NCBI RefSeq assembly: GCF_963678635.1
Contig: NC_087066.1
Span: 34,353,301 to 34,417,300 of the forward strand
Direction: 5' to 3'
DNA: 64,000 nucleotides
DNA from: Symsagittifera roscoffensis
Lineage: Eukaryota; Xenacoelomorpha; Acoela; Convolutidae
Positions 1 through 8,940 of this stretch are shown in pieces (positions within the stretch are counted from its first letter, which is position 1; each line of letters starts with the position of its first letter). The position numbers and the translations under genes are program-made. A model generated the notes under the pieces. That model was given only the letters and a program-made list of their open reading frames with translations. It ran no database searches and had not been told where the DNA came from.

Positions 1-1
1 A

Positions 2-2377
2 CATCCAACAGTTCTATTCACAGACCATAAACCAATCATCTTTCTCTTTACACAAAAATCTAACCCAAACCACCGAGTTTTTAGATTTCAACTAATTCTA
101 ATGAAATTTCCAAACTTACATATAGTTTGGACTGCAGGAAAAAATCTTGCATTACCAGACACCTTAAGTCGAAATACACCACCTGAATTACTTACACGAA
201 AAACAACAGTTGAAATACCCAAAAACATAAAATTCTACCTTGCAGAAAACGAAACATCACCCCGATTGGAATGCAAATATGCAGTAAAAACTGATATTGA
301 ACAATCACAAATAAATAATTTACAACATTTCCCACTTTATTTAGATTGTCAAAATAATCATTATGAAGTTGATCTACTTGGAACATCAACTTTCAAACCA
401 ATCCCATATTCTCAATGGATAAAAAATAACACCCAACAAAAACGAACAAAACAACACCCGCCTAAAAAAGACCATTTTCCACTAATTGAAAAAGAAGATT
501 TAACTGATAAAATAATTTTATCAGGACCACAAACAAATGATTCAAAATACACAATAAATCAAGTTTTTGACCTTCACGACCCACTTGATACAATACCCTT
601 ATCTAAATTCGAAATTGAAAACATTCTTCTCCCTCCAACAGAAACGATTACAATTTCAACACTGAAACAATATCAAAATCTTGACCCGATAATTAGACAA
701 CTAAAATCATGGCACAAATATAAAACTAAACCTGTCAAGGCAGATTCAACCATTCTAGGAAACAAAACACTCCTCCGATACTTTCGCAAATTTAACAACA
801 CAACAATTAACGAAAATACAGACCTTTTAGAGTATAACCTGAATGAATCTACAGTTCCCTGTCTCCCTTTAAGTATGATTCTTATAGCTTTTAATATTTC
901 ACATACACAAAATATTAAAGGACACTCTGGATCAGAAAAAACATATTCAAATTTTATACAAAATTTTTACTTCCCAAATGCACCAATTTGGATAAAAGTA
1001 CTATGCAATGACTGTATAGTATGTCAACTAAATAAACCTTACCCAAATCAAAAACAAATAGCACAAAAACAAGATTTTAAAGGACAAAGCTTGTACTTTA
1101 ACCATCGTATCTCATTTGATACCAAAGGACCAATTTCACCCTCATCCGAAGGAAACTCCTACATTATGGTAATTGTTGACGCATTTACACATTATGTAGC
1201 ACTTAACCCAGTACCACATTGTAACGCTTATTACGCTTACACAACACTCTATGAACACTGGATAGCAAAATTCGGACTACCAGAAATTTTAGTTACAGAC
1301 AACGGTACAGAATTCATAAATAATGAAATTATCACACTATGTCATTTATATAACATTAAACACAAACCACGTACATCTCATGCACCTTGGACAAACGGCT
1401 TAGTCGAAGGTATGAACCGTTCATTACAAGAATATCTTAGATGTATCATCAACGGAAATGATACAAAATATACCGAATGGTCAGCAGATGTAAAATTATT
1501 TCCCTTAGCGTATAATTCACAAATTACGACAACTTTAGGAATATCACCATACGAAATGGTTTTTAACCAAAAGCCACGCAAACCAATAATGTTTACAGCA
1601 AATTCTCATAAAAACGCACAAGGTTATTGTCAACCAAATAAAGACTCAATTTGTTATAACCTACCTTTACATACACACGATGAAGATCATTTTCATCACC
1701 CACAAATTCTTAAATTAGCCTCCGGTACACACACCGAATGGATTCTAAATAGAGATAAAAAACACAATGAAATTTATCAAAAAATAACAAAAAAGTTATT
1801 ACAAAGACAAAACATTAATGAACAAATCAATTCACGTTTTACACCAGCCTCCGAATTAAAAATTGGAACATTTGTTTTAATACCCAATTTTAATACTCAA
1901 AAAGGAATTTCTAAAAAATTACAACCCCTTCGAAAAGGACCATACCAAATAATTGCAAAACCCACTGATGTCACATATAAAATTACCGACTCAAACAAAA
2001 AAGAAATCGTTCAACATCGAAACAACCTATTACCTTATTACCCAAAAGAATACGCACTCCGCGAATTAACTCAATTATATTCTTTCACAGGATTAAAAAT
2101 CATTCAAAATGAACCACATCTGAAAAACACAGAACAAAATGATAACACCACCGAAAATCAAAACACAAAACCAATCGCCACCAAAAACAATACACAAAAC
2201 CATAAAGAATCCCCAAAACAAAGAAAAAATAGAATGACCGAACAAATAATACCCCAAGAACAAATCGACAAATCAGAAAATAGAAAAACAACAAGACTCC
2301 GAAATCAACCACGTAAAAACTATAAAATATTCATCCCCCAATCTAAAATTTTAAAGAAAGTGGAATTTCAAAAGTAA
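2..2377 (+). CDS. pol: Pol polyprotein, C-terminal part: RNase H end and integrase
   Basis: The frame is open from base 2 with no start, so the 5' part lies outside. The first ~60 residues are the end of RNase H (FTDHKP, then a VWTAGKNLALPDTLSR segment typical of Ty3/gypsy). From the first ATG (base 101), an HHCC zinc-binding motif is seen at about residues 268-308 (IKGHSG, then CNDCIVC). The integrase core follows with Asp near 340 (ISFD), Asp near 400 (VTDNGTEF) and Glu near 436 (GLVEG), so the DDE triad is complete. A C-terminal region near 600-660 (GTFVLIP, RKGPYQI, HRNNLLPYY) resembles the usual gypsy tail that contacts DNA. The last ~90 residues are a Lys/Asn/Gln-rich low-complexity tail. 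Role: cleavage of the RNA strand and insertion of the cDNA. No stop or shift interrupts the visible part, which suggests a fairly young copy. Confidence 0.9.
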   Translation, partial: HPTVLFTDHKPIIFLFTQKSNPNHRVFRFQLILMKFPNLHIVWTAGKNLALPDTLSRNTPPELLTRKTTVEIPKNIKFYLAENETSPRLECKYAVKTDIEQSQINNLQHFPLYLDCQNNHYEVDLLGTSTFKPIPYSQWIKNNTQQKRTKQHPPKKDHFPLIEKEDLTDKIILSGPQTNDSKYTINQVFDLHDPLDTIPLSKFEIENILLPPTETITISTLKQYQNLDPIIRQLKSWHKYKTKPVKADSTILGNKTLLRYFRKFNNTTINENTDLLEYNLNESTVPCLPLSMILIAFNISHTQNIKGHSGSEKTYSNFIQNFYFPNAPIWIKVLCNDCIVCQLNKPYPNQKQIAQKQDFKGQSLYFNHRISFDTKGPISPSSEGNSYIMVIVDAFTHYVALNPVPHCNAYYAYTTLYEHWIAKFGLPEILVTDNGTEFINNEIITLCHLYNIKHKPRTSHAPWTNGLVEGMNRSLQEYLRCIINGNDTKYTEWSADVKLFPLAYNSQITTTLGISPYEMVFNQKPRKPIMFTANSHKNAQGYCQPNKDSICYNLPLHTHDEDHFHHPQILKLASGTHTEWILNRDKKHNEIYQKITKKLLQRQNINEQINSRFTPASELKIGTFVLIPNFNTQKGISKKLQPLRKGPYQIIAKPTDVTYKITDSNKKEIVQHRNNLLPYYPKEYALRELTQLYSFTGLKIIQNEPHLKNTEQNDNTTENQNTKPIATKNNTQNHKESPKQRKNRMTEQIIPQEQIDKSENRKTTRLRNQPRKNYKIFIPQSKILKKVEFQK

Positions 2378-2975
2378 TTTTAACATTATACTTCACTATC
2401 TTGAAACCTTCGAAACATTTTTCATTTACATTTTTCAAAATAACATGCTGACAAGTACGTAATAATTCTAGTTCAAAATAGACCAATAGGATTCATCCAA
2501 TCCGTCACTTTCTCTAACTCAAACTAAGACCAATTAGACGAATCATATAGAACTCCAGGCATATCTATAACTATAACTTTACGACCTCCAGGTCAAAAAT
2601 AAGAAAACCACTCCAACTTGACAACTAAAATAAATATCACCATAATACCGTACCCCTCCCTTATCCAATAACCCAAAGATCAACAATATTTCCCCAACTC
2701 AGACCACGAATACCCCCAAAACAAATTTGTTAACTTAGCCTAAAGTAACAAAATGAACATTTTAATTAGCCTAAAGTATAAAAATCTCACCATACCCCGG
2801 ATCATTTGACAAACAAAAATAAAGAAAAAGACGACCTCCCAATCACCATGAAAATTGCCCCCAACAATTTTTTACAAAACTCAACCCACTTGTCAAAAAA
2901 CTAATAAATAATCCGACCACACTAGAAAATCGCCTCGAACAGCAAAAAATATTCGACCAAGAGATCATTTCTTAA
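2378..2975 (+). other. Untranslated spacer between pol and the downstream ORFs
   Basis: About 600 bases without an open frame of note, A- and C-rich like the rest of the element. A short phrase (TAGCCTAAAGTA) occurs twice near 2736-2776. In env-bearing elements such a spacer usually holds a splice acceptor for a subgenomic mRNA; I cannot assign one with confidence. Confidence 0.4.
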
Positions 2976-3206
2976 ATGCTCTTCTCTCAATCAGTTACTC
3001 AAATACTCATAAATTTTAAACATTTTTTTACAATACTTGAAACCTTTATAATATTTCTTTTTGATATACTTGAATCTTTTCTAATAATCCTAATCATTTT
3101 TTGTAACATTTTTTTAATTTTCTACACTATACTCGAACTATTCCTCCAACTTTCCAAAACCCTTGATTACATCCACAGGTACGATTTATACAACTTGTCT
3201 AAATGA
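2976..3206 (+). CDS. Small hydrophobic ORF, 76 residues, unknown
   Basis: Starts at ATG 2976 and ends at a TGA that overlaps the ATG of the next ORF in an ATGA arrangement (3203-3206). The protein is almost entirely Ile, Leu and Phe from residue ~10 to 60, enough for one or two membrane spans, with a polar end. Within this stretch the strand turns T-rich, unlike the A/C-rich element around it; hydrophobic codons demand T, so either selection for a membrane protein or insertion of different DNA explains the change. T-rich sequence also yields such ORFs by chance, so this is a moderate call. No family recognised. Confidence 0.35.
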   Translation: MLFSQSVTQILINFKHFFTILETFIIFLFDILESFLIILIIFCNIFLIFYTILELFLQLSKTLDYIHRYDLYNLSK

Positions 3207-3391
3207 TACGAAAAATTTTCAGTAGAACTGATATTTTTTTATTGTTTGTAATTTTCATAGCATTCTTATCATCCCTCATTTTGACCATATGTAAATGTAT
3301 AAAGAAAGCAATCTTCACATTTGCCCTAGCAACAATCCTTCTAATTCTTTTTTTGGAAGAATATTATAATAAACATAAACCTTCCCACTAA
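3203..3391 (+). CDS. Small two-span membrane ORF, 62 residues, unknown
   Basis: The ATG overlaps the stop of the 76-residue ORF by four bases, a layout used for termination-reinitiation in compact viral genomes. Residues ~10-30 and ~38-53 are two hydrophobic segments separated by a short basic, Cys-containing turn (CKCIKK), and the tail is charged. This topology resembles small virus-encoded membrane proteins, but I recognise no homologue. It stops at 3391, five bases before the next open frame begins. It may be chance in T-rich DNA. Confidence 0.35.
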   Translation: MIRKIFSRTDIFLLFVIFIAFLSSLILTICKCIKKAIFTFALATILLILFLEEYYNKHKPSH

Positions 3392-3396
3392 AGTAA

Positions 3397-4533
3397 CAAT
3401 TCAAAAATCCATCAAAAATTGCTACCCAACAGTCACAAAGTCAGTCTTCACCGACATCATCCCAAGATAACCAAACACCACCTTCAATTACTCAAAATCC
3501 TCAAACATCTACACGAATTTCTTTTCAAGACAATCCATACACTTTTGAAGAACGACATGCTCGTTTATCAGAACCACTAGAACCAGTTCAACGACAAGCA
3601 CCTCTAAGCGAACCAACATATAACCTATACCCAACACTACCACAAGAACTAAGTAGAATAAGAAATCCTAGTCAAAACCAAAATACAGTCGAAATAAATA
3701 GACAAATTATACATCCTCGACGAAACAGAAATTTTCAAACTCCCCGAGTTCATTTTGATATACCTCAATCCCCATCACAAAACACTCCAGAAAACCCCAT
3801 TGGTATATTACCAGAAACCCCTACGCTTCTTTCACAACGTAGCACCTCAAGCCTACCATCAGATTACTTAGGTTCAACACCAACATCTGAACAAATACGT
3901 GAAAATCCCTTTAACCCCCCAAACCAGGCATCACGACTACCATATTGGACAACACATTCATTTACACAAGGTGAATTAAATTTAGTCAATAATCCAATAG
4001 ATATTTCTACGGATACAACAACATCCTCATCACTACCAGAAACATTATCACTACCATCAACACCATCAATAAGCCAGATTTCACCACCACCTTTTAACTT
4101 AAATTTTCCAAATAATCTCGACGCCAGATATCGAGAACAATCATCAATAAATATTCCTTTAAGACTAGATTGGAATACATTTACAGCACCTCCACCATTA
4201 TTTGGACAACATCAAGAAAGTAACCGCCTTCATAACTGGGCACTTAATAGATTACAATATCGCCAAGATATTCACAACGATATCCGTGATCACAATATTC
4301 AAATACTCCAACAAAACAGTTTACAATTAAAGTTTGAAATCACAGTTAAGTTAAATAATATTACCCAACATCCCTACCCATTAAATCCACCTAACATAAC
4401 AGCTCAATCACTACCACCACCGTTTATAACTACTGAAGTAATATACAAATACGATAGATATACCAAAAACACAATTGGCTACATTACATTTTATAATCCA
4501 TACTCAGGATTATCATACACATGTATATTCTAA
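3397..4533 (+). CDS. 379-codon ORF without any start codon, unknown product
   Basis: Reading from base 3397 (just after a TAA at 3394-3396) the frame is open through 4530 and closes at TAA 4531-4533. I read every codon: there is no ATG, and no GTG, TTG or CTG either. Codon choice (A/T third positions, CAA, ACA, CCA) matches pol, so it looks like real coding sequence. The N-terminal ~200 residues are Gln/Ser/Pro/Thr-rich with basic patches; the C-terminal ~130 residues look folded, with aromatic residues (HNWALNRLQY, then YDRYTKNTIGY). The end overlaps the start of the Env-like ORF by 13 bases. A start must come from an upstream exon by splicing, as reported for some errantivirus env genes that borrow the gag ATG, or from a non-standard codon. 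No family recognised. Confidence 0.7.
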   Translation, partial: QFKNPSKIATQQSQSQSSPTSSQDNQTPPSITQNPQTSTRISFQDNPYTFEERHARLSEPLEPVQRQAPLSEPTYNLYPTLPQELSRIRNPSQNQNTVEINRQIIHPRRNRNFQTPRVHFDIPQSPSQNTPENPIGILPETPTLLSQRSTSSLPSDYLGSTPTSEQIRENPFNPPNQASRLPYWTTHSFTQGELNLVNNPIDISTDTTTSSSLPETLSLPSTPSISQISPPPFNLNFPNNLDARYREQSSINIPLRLDWNTFTAPPPLFGQHQESNRLHNWALNRLQYRQDIHNDIRDHNIQILQQNSLQLKFEITVKLNNITQHPYPLNPPNITAQSLPPPFITTEVIYKYDRYTKNTIGYITFYNPYSGLSYTCIF

Positions 4534-6194
4534 AATTATTAATTTTTCTCCAACTCCTTTTTCTAGTAATCTCAAATCAAAACATAAACCCTTCCCCTCG
4601 TACAGGACCACAAGATTTATTAGTAACACATTACGATTGTGAAGAAAATGAACAAAAAACACTACATAAATATGCAATAAATCAAGTATCACAATGTGAA
4701 ACAGAACCACAAGCTATAGAAACCACAAATGTAATAGCAACACTCTATTCAAAAGCCCGAGCAACAACAGTTACAGGTTATAAATTCACAGCAACATTTT
4801 CCGAAAAGAAAGTACATTGTTCACAAGTCTCGAACGGAAACAAAAACCGACTTGACCATGAATCATTCTATCAGAGTAATATAGAACGTCTTTTACATCT
4901 CAATCCCGACGATTGTAAAAGTGAATTACTTAGACTAAACATCACACAAAATAAAAACTCCGCAAGAAAGTTAGTTAATTTTCAAGTTTTTTCAGACTCT
5001 GTACATCAATCACAACTTGAAAGACACCAAGGACATATAAAACTAGACGAAAAATACCCGTATAACGGCGCACACGGACGATTAACCTATGACCTACACG
5101 ATAAACATTGGATACCACACATTGGTATAAATGACCCATCAAACTGCAAAGCAGACACAAAAAATAAAGGATACCAAGAAATAATGTTTTTCGATTGGAA
5201 AATACAACTCGAAAAAATACAACTAACACGAGATTTATCAGATAATACAATGATCTATCAAGGAATCCGATTACCTTGTAAAAATGATCAAGGTTATTGC
5301 GACCCTACAACGAGAACACAAGCAACAATTGTTTGGTTCCCCGAAGATACATGTACAACATTTCAAGTAGCAAAAATACACGCTCGTATGATAAAATTTC
5401 ACGAAAAATATTTTATACAATCAATTCCATATAAACAAGTCCATCCATCACGAAAACTAAGTTCTAATTTTAGAAACATAGACAATATAGAAAATAAATT
5501 GACACGTTTTCAAATATATCAAGAAACAGAACTTGCATGTAAATACAGGAATCCACTTCACAGAACACAATACTCTGAAATATTAGTTGAATACGAAAAA
5601 GGATTCGACATGACCACTGGAAAAGTAAAAATCGACCCATATGCCACAGGTCATCCTCCAAACGAAGGAACATCCTATATACCAGTTAATTTTGAAAAAA
5701 GCAACGGACAACCTGGTGGACATCTAAAACCCCATGACACCAGAAGCACACGCTTACAAGAATTATCACTAATGAATACTACATATTTCGGTAATATCCA
5801 CTATGATATTCATTTAGATATGAAACTAGATTATACAATTAGCCGAATTTTTCAAGAAATGTCACTCTCCGAATTAGAAACACTACACCAACTATGCGAA
5901 TTAGAACGAACACAAATATTACAATCACTTGCACTAGCAGTATTAAAAATACCCTATGCAGGATACTTATTATCTGGAAATAGATCAAATTTTTTAGACT
6001 ATGAAGGAAACATCTTATGGTTTTATACTTGTACTAAAAAAGTATCACCACTATACGTTTTTGAAGATAAACGATGTTATAAAAGAATCCCTATCTTTTA
6101 TAAGAATAAAGTACATTTCGTGGATACACTTTCACGAAGAACCTATTTCTGGGATCCGCAGTCCCATGTGGATCAGAAAACAGCCACAATGTAG
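4521..6194 (+). CDS. env: Env-like glycoprotein, N-terminal part (557 residues, ends early)
   Basis: ATG at 4521 is followed by a clear signal peptide (residues 1-19, hydrophobic, LLIFLQLLFLV). The ectodomain contains spaced cysteines near residues 34, 53, 97 and 132, as in disulfide-bonded surface subunits of env genes after pol. Position after pol, the signal peptide and a membrane-anchored continuation in another frame support an Env-type fusion/attachment protein, but I do not recognise the exact family. The frame ends at 6194 with a short unlikely tail. A second frame, open from 6110, continues with membrane spans, so a frameshift in 6110-6194 has split the gene. No canonical furin site was noticed. 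Confidence 0.65.
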   Translation: MYILKLLIFLQLLFLVISNQNINPSPRTGPQDLLVTHYDCEENEQKTLHKYAINQVSQCETEPQAIETTNVIATLYSKARATTVTGYKFTATFSEKKVHCSQVSNGNKNRLDHESFYQSNIERLLHLNPDDCKSELLRLNITQNKNSARKLVNFQVFSDSVHQSQLERHQGHIKLDEKYPYNGAHGRLTYDLHDKHWIPHIGINDPSNCKADTKNKGYQEIMFFDWKIQLEKIQLTRDLSDNTMIYQGIRLPCKNDQGYCDPTTRTQATIVWFPEDTCTTFQVAKIHARMIKFHEKYFIQSIPYKQVHPSRKLSSNFRNIDNIENKLTRFQIYQETELACKYRNPLHRTQYSEILVEYEKGFDMTTGKVKIDPYATGHPPNEGTSYIPVNFEKSNGQPGGHLKPHDTRSTRLQELSLMNTTYFGNIHYDIHLDMKLDYTISRIFQEMSLSELETLHQLCELERTQILQSLALAVLKIPYAGYLLSGNRSNFLDYEGNILWFYTCTKKVSPLYVFEDKRCYKRIPIFYKNKVHFVDTLSRRTYFWDPQSHVDQKTATM

Positions 6195-6250
6195 TACAAC
6201 TAAACCCTGATGAAAATAAATATTATCTTCTCACTCCATATCCCACATTA

Positions 6251-7138
6251 ATGCAATCACTCAAAAAATTTTCACCAGAAAGCATTCGCGCTATTGCTCG
6301 AAACCCAAATATAGACTTACAATCAATAGGAATCTATTCAAAATCAGACATTCAACATCACATTAGAACACAACATTTCCAAGAATTATTAACACAAATG
6401 GACACTATACAAAGACAATCAATAGACCAAAATTTACGCAAACTTGCAGAAACCGCAGGATTTGCCGATATCTACACGCAAGACTATAGCGGATATTTTA
6501 AAGACATTAAAGATTATATATATCTAAACGGTGAAAAATACCGTCCCCAAGATATATCACCAATTAACATTTTTAGCTTTGTTACACTCAAAAATGAGAT
6601 CCTCGATTTTCTAGGATGGCCCTACTACATCTTAGAAAAATTGACTATTTTATACGCAATGTTTAACTTTATTGGATTTCTTTTCTCACTTTTAAAAGGA
6701 ATCTACAACACATGTGCTATACACACACAAGTAAACAGACAAGCAAGCGTAGCACGCATACTCTTTGCAGGATTTTTTGGAATCTTTTCTACATCTATAA
6801 ACAAAATTCTTTTAGACGCACAAATAAAAGAATATAACACAAAAATAGCAACACGACAAAATACATACGACGAAGAACATAACAATGTAGACATAACGCC
6901 AACGGCACCACAATTACCACCCCTACCAAATAACCATCCACTATCCCTAGTCCCACGAAATTTTCGAAATTTAGCCATCACACATAATCCAAATTTTCGA
7001 CTCACCACATCACAAAGTCCCATCCAACATATAATGACACACCAGTCACAAGATCAAAATACTTATGAACAAATTATTGAACAACCCCATACCACCGCTT
7101 TTCAGTCTCAAAATAATCATTTTTTTAGCCCACGATGA
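6251..7138 (+). CDS. env: Env-like glycoprotein, C-terminal membrane part (shifted frame)
   Basis: This frame is open from 6110 (after a stop at 6107-6109); the first ATG is at 6251. It lies one base back relative to the upstream Env frame. The protein has a helical ectodomain portion (residues ~1-110), then a hydrophobic block near 110-185 with two candidate membrane spans (around FLGWPYYILEKL to FLFSLLKG, and ILFAGFFGIFST), then a ~100-residue polar, Pro/Gln-rich tail that would be cytoplasmic. This is the expected anchor half of the glycoprotein. I see no good slippery heptamer in the overlap, so a one-base indel is more likely than programmed shifting. The stop overlaps the next ATG as ATGA (7135-7138). 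Confidence 0.55.
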   Translation: MQSLKKFSPESIRAIARNPNIDLQSIGIYSKSDIQHHIRTQHFQELLTQMDTIQRQSIDQNLRKLAETAGFADIYTQDYSGYFKDIKDYIYLNGEKYRPQDISPINIFSFVTLKNEILDFLGWPYYILEKLTILYAMFNFIGFLFSLLKGIYNTCAIHTQVNRQASVARILFAGFFGIFSTSINKILLDAQIKEYNTKIATRQNTYDEEHNNVDITPTAPQLPPLPNNHPLSLVPRNFRNLAITHNPNFRLTTSQSPIQHIMTHQSQDQNTYEQIIEQPHTTAFQSQNNHFFSPR

Positions 7139-8940
7139 GCCGCCAACTTGGATCACTACACCGATCACATTCCCACCCAACCAATCTTACCTCTCCAATC
7201 CCAATAATACCACTTTTTGCTTTTCCGCCACCCGATTTTCCATCTAGTAATGTAACATCAGGCATGAATTCCGACACTAATTCACACATCTCAGTTTTAT
7301 ATTCCATCTCACAACTCAATAACCCGAATATTGAAACCCCCGATGAGTTTGCCGACTCAGAACCATCCCCATCAAATCATTTTCATAATTCTTCTAAATT
7401 TTCTCAACCCCCTTTTCAACCCATATTATCCAATAACCCTGACCCAATCACTCCCACACCCTCTTATGCTTCCCAAGTTACCCCAACCTACTCCTCATAC
7501 CATTCTGACCAATCATCTCATTCTCCAGACACCCCCCGAATCTCCCCAGAGCTAGATAATTTTATTACCCTTCAACAACAACCCTACCACCTCCATACCC
7601 CAACAATAAACCAAATCTCCTCCACAATAAATTCATCCAACCCCCCTACCCCTACACCCTCTTCAAATTATACTGAATCATTAGCACCATCATCCACATC
7701 AACTGAATCTTCACTTAACACTAATAGAGCTTACCGCACTTTTAAAAGAAAGTTCCCCAACCATCCTTTCCCAGCAAAACCAGGAACAGCCCGTGAATAC
7801 ATCAACCACCCCAAGCATACTAACACAAAAGAATTTTTAGCCATCACCTTACCCTCATTCCCACAATACACCTTAAACACCCCCCACGACACTAACGAAA
7901 CACGCAACTTTGTAGATGAATACGTTTTAATGCCCACTCTCTCTTGGACCTCATATTATCATTTTACTAACCCTCTTTGCTTACCTTTATCTAACACTCA
8001 CATCGATATAGAGCGAAATACGGACATGCTATATCGACTCACTACACCACTAACCGCTAGACAATTTACTTACGTTGGATATAAAAAATCACTAAAAACA
8101 CACACTGCACCTAGAGCTAACGAATATACACTCGAATACTATGATCACAACATCATCAGAGCTAACCAAGATAAATTCTTAGACGACGACCGCTTCGCTA
8201 ATCCACAAATTACCGAGAAATTTTTCATCAAGACACCATATATATTTACACTAAACATCTTCGACCGAAAGTTTGATCACATTATTTCAGAAGCACTAAC
8301 AGACACACAAGCATACGAAAGTTTTAAAGAACGCTTCCAAATATTTTCACTAACCTTTCATTTCCTTGCACCACACGAAAGAGATTTACACTGCTCACAC
8401 GATATTATGTTGCGCACTAAACAAACCCACACATATAGTTATTATCGCTTCATCCAAAATCACTTTGACCTACACACACCCTCTAGACAACCACACCATC
8501 GTTTTCAATTCATTAATTCCAAATACACTTCACCATTTTTCCTAAATTTCACATATTGTATTAAAGACACTAACCTTCATGGTATTCTTCGCAATTATGA
8601 TCCCATAACCCAAATGTACATCTTCTGTCCCATCACCAAGACCTTCAACGCCGAAGAATCCCGACCCTTCCTTATCACGCACGAGTTTGTACAACCTATA
8701 GAAATCCCAATTTTAGAATTCATCCACAACACTAAATTCAATCACAAATTATATAATCTAATCCAAAACACACCTTATGAGTTTGCAGTTGGCACTGAAG
8801 AACTAACCACTATTAAGGCACTTCAATTGCTTTGGCCACTGCTTCAGACTAAAAATATCATCCGCATCTTAGCTAAACTACTAACAACTTCCGATCTCAT
8901 CCACGACATCTTCCCCCACGGTTTTTTCCCCGACGACTAA
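7135..8940 (+). CDS. 601-residue ORF after env, unknown product
   Basis: The ATG is embedded in the stop of the Env anchor frame (ATGA), suggesting coupled translation on one mRNA. Residues 1-~200 are low-complexity Pro/Ser/Thr/Asn/His; residues ~200-601 look globular, rich in His, Phe, Tyr and Asp, with short recognisable blocks such as FHFLAPHERDLHCSHD and RFQFINSKY. No signal peptide and no convincing membrane span are seen, so it is probably intracellular. It is uninterrupted across 1.8 kb. A large ORF after env is not part of the standard gag-pol-env plan. It has the same plan (disordered N-terminus, folded C-terminus) as the start-less ORF at 3397, but I saw no clear sequence match between them. 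Function unknown. Confidence 0.7.
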   Translation: MSRQLGSLHRSHSHPTNLTSPIPIIPLFAFPPPDFPSSNVTSGMNSDTNSHISVLYSISQLNNPNIETPDEFADSEPSPSNHFHNSSKFSQPPFQPILSNNPDPITPTPSYASQVTPTYSSYHSDQSSHSPDTPRISPELDNFITLQQQPYHLHTPTINQISSTINSSNPPTPTPSSNYTESLAPSSTSTESSLNTNRAYRTFKRKFPNHPFPAKPGTAREYINHPKHTNTKEFLAITLPSFPQYTLNTPHDTNETRNFVDEYVLMPTLSWTSYYHFTNPLCLPLSNTHIDIERNTDMLYRLTTPLTARQFTYVGYKKSLKTHTAPRANEYTLEYYDHNIIRANQDKFLDDDRFANPQITEKFFIKTPYIFTLNIFDRKFDHIISEALTDTQAYESFKERFQIFSLTFHFLAPHERDLHCSHDIMLRTKQTHTYSYYRFIQNHFDLHTPSRQPHHRFQFINSKYTSPFFLNFTYCIKDTNLHGILRNYDPITQMYIFCPITKTFNAEESRPFLITHEFVQPIEIPILEFIHNTKFNHKLYNLIQNTPYEFAVGTEELTTIKALQLLWPLLQTKNIIRILAKLLTTSDLIHDIFPHGFFPDD

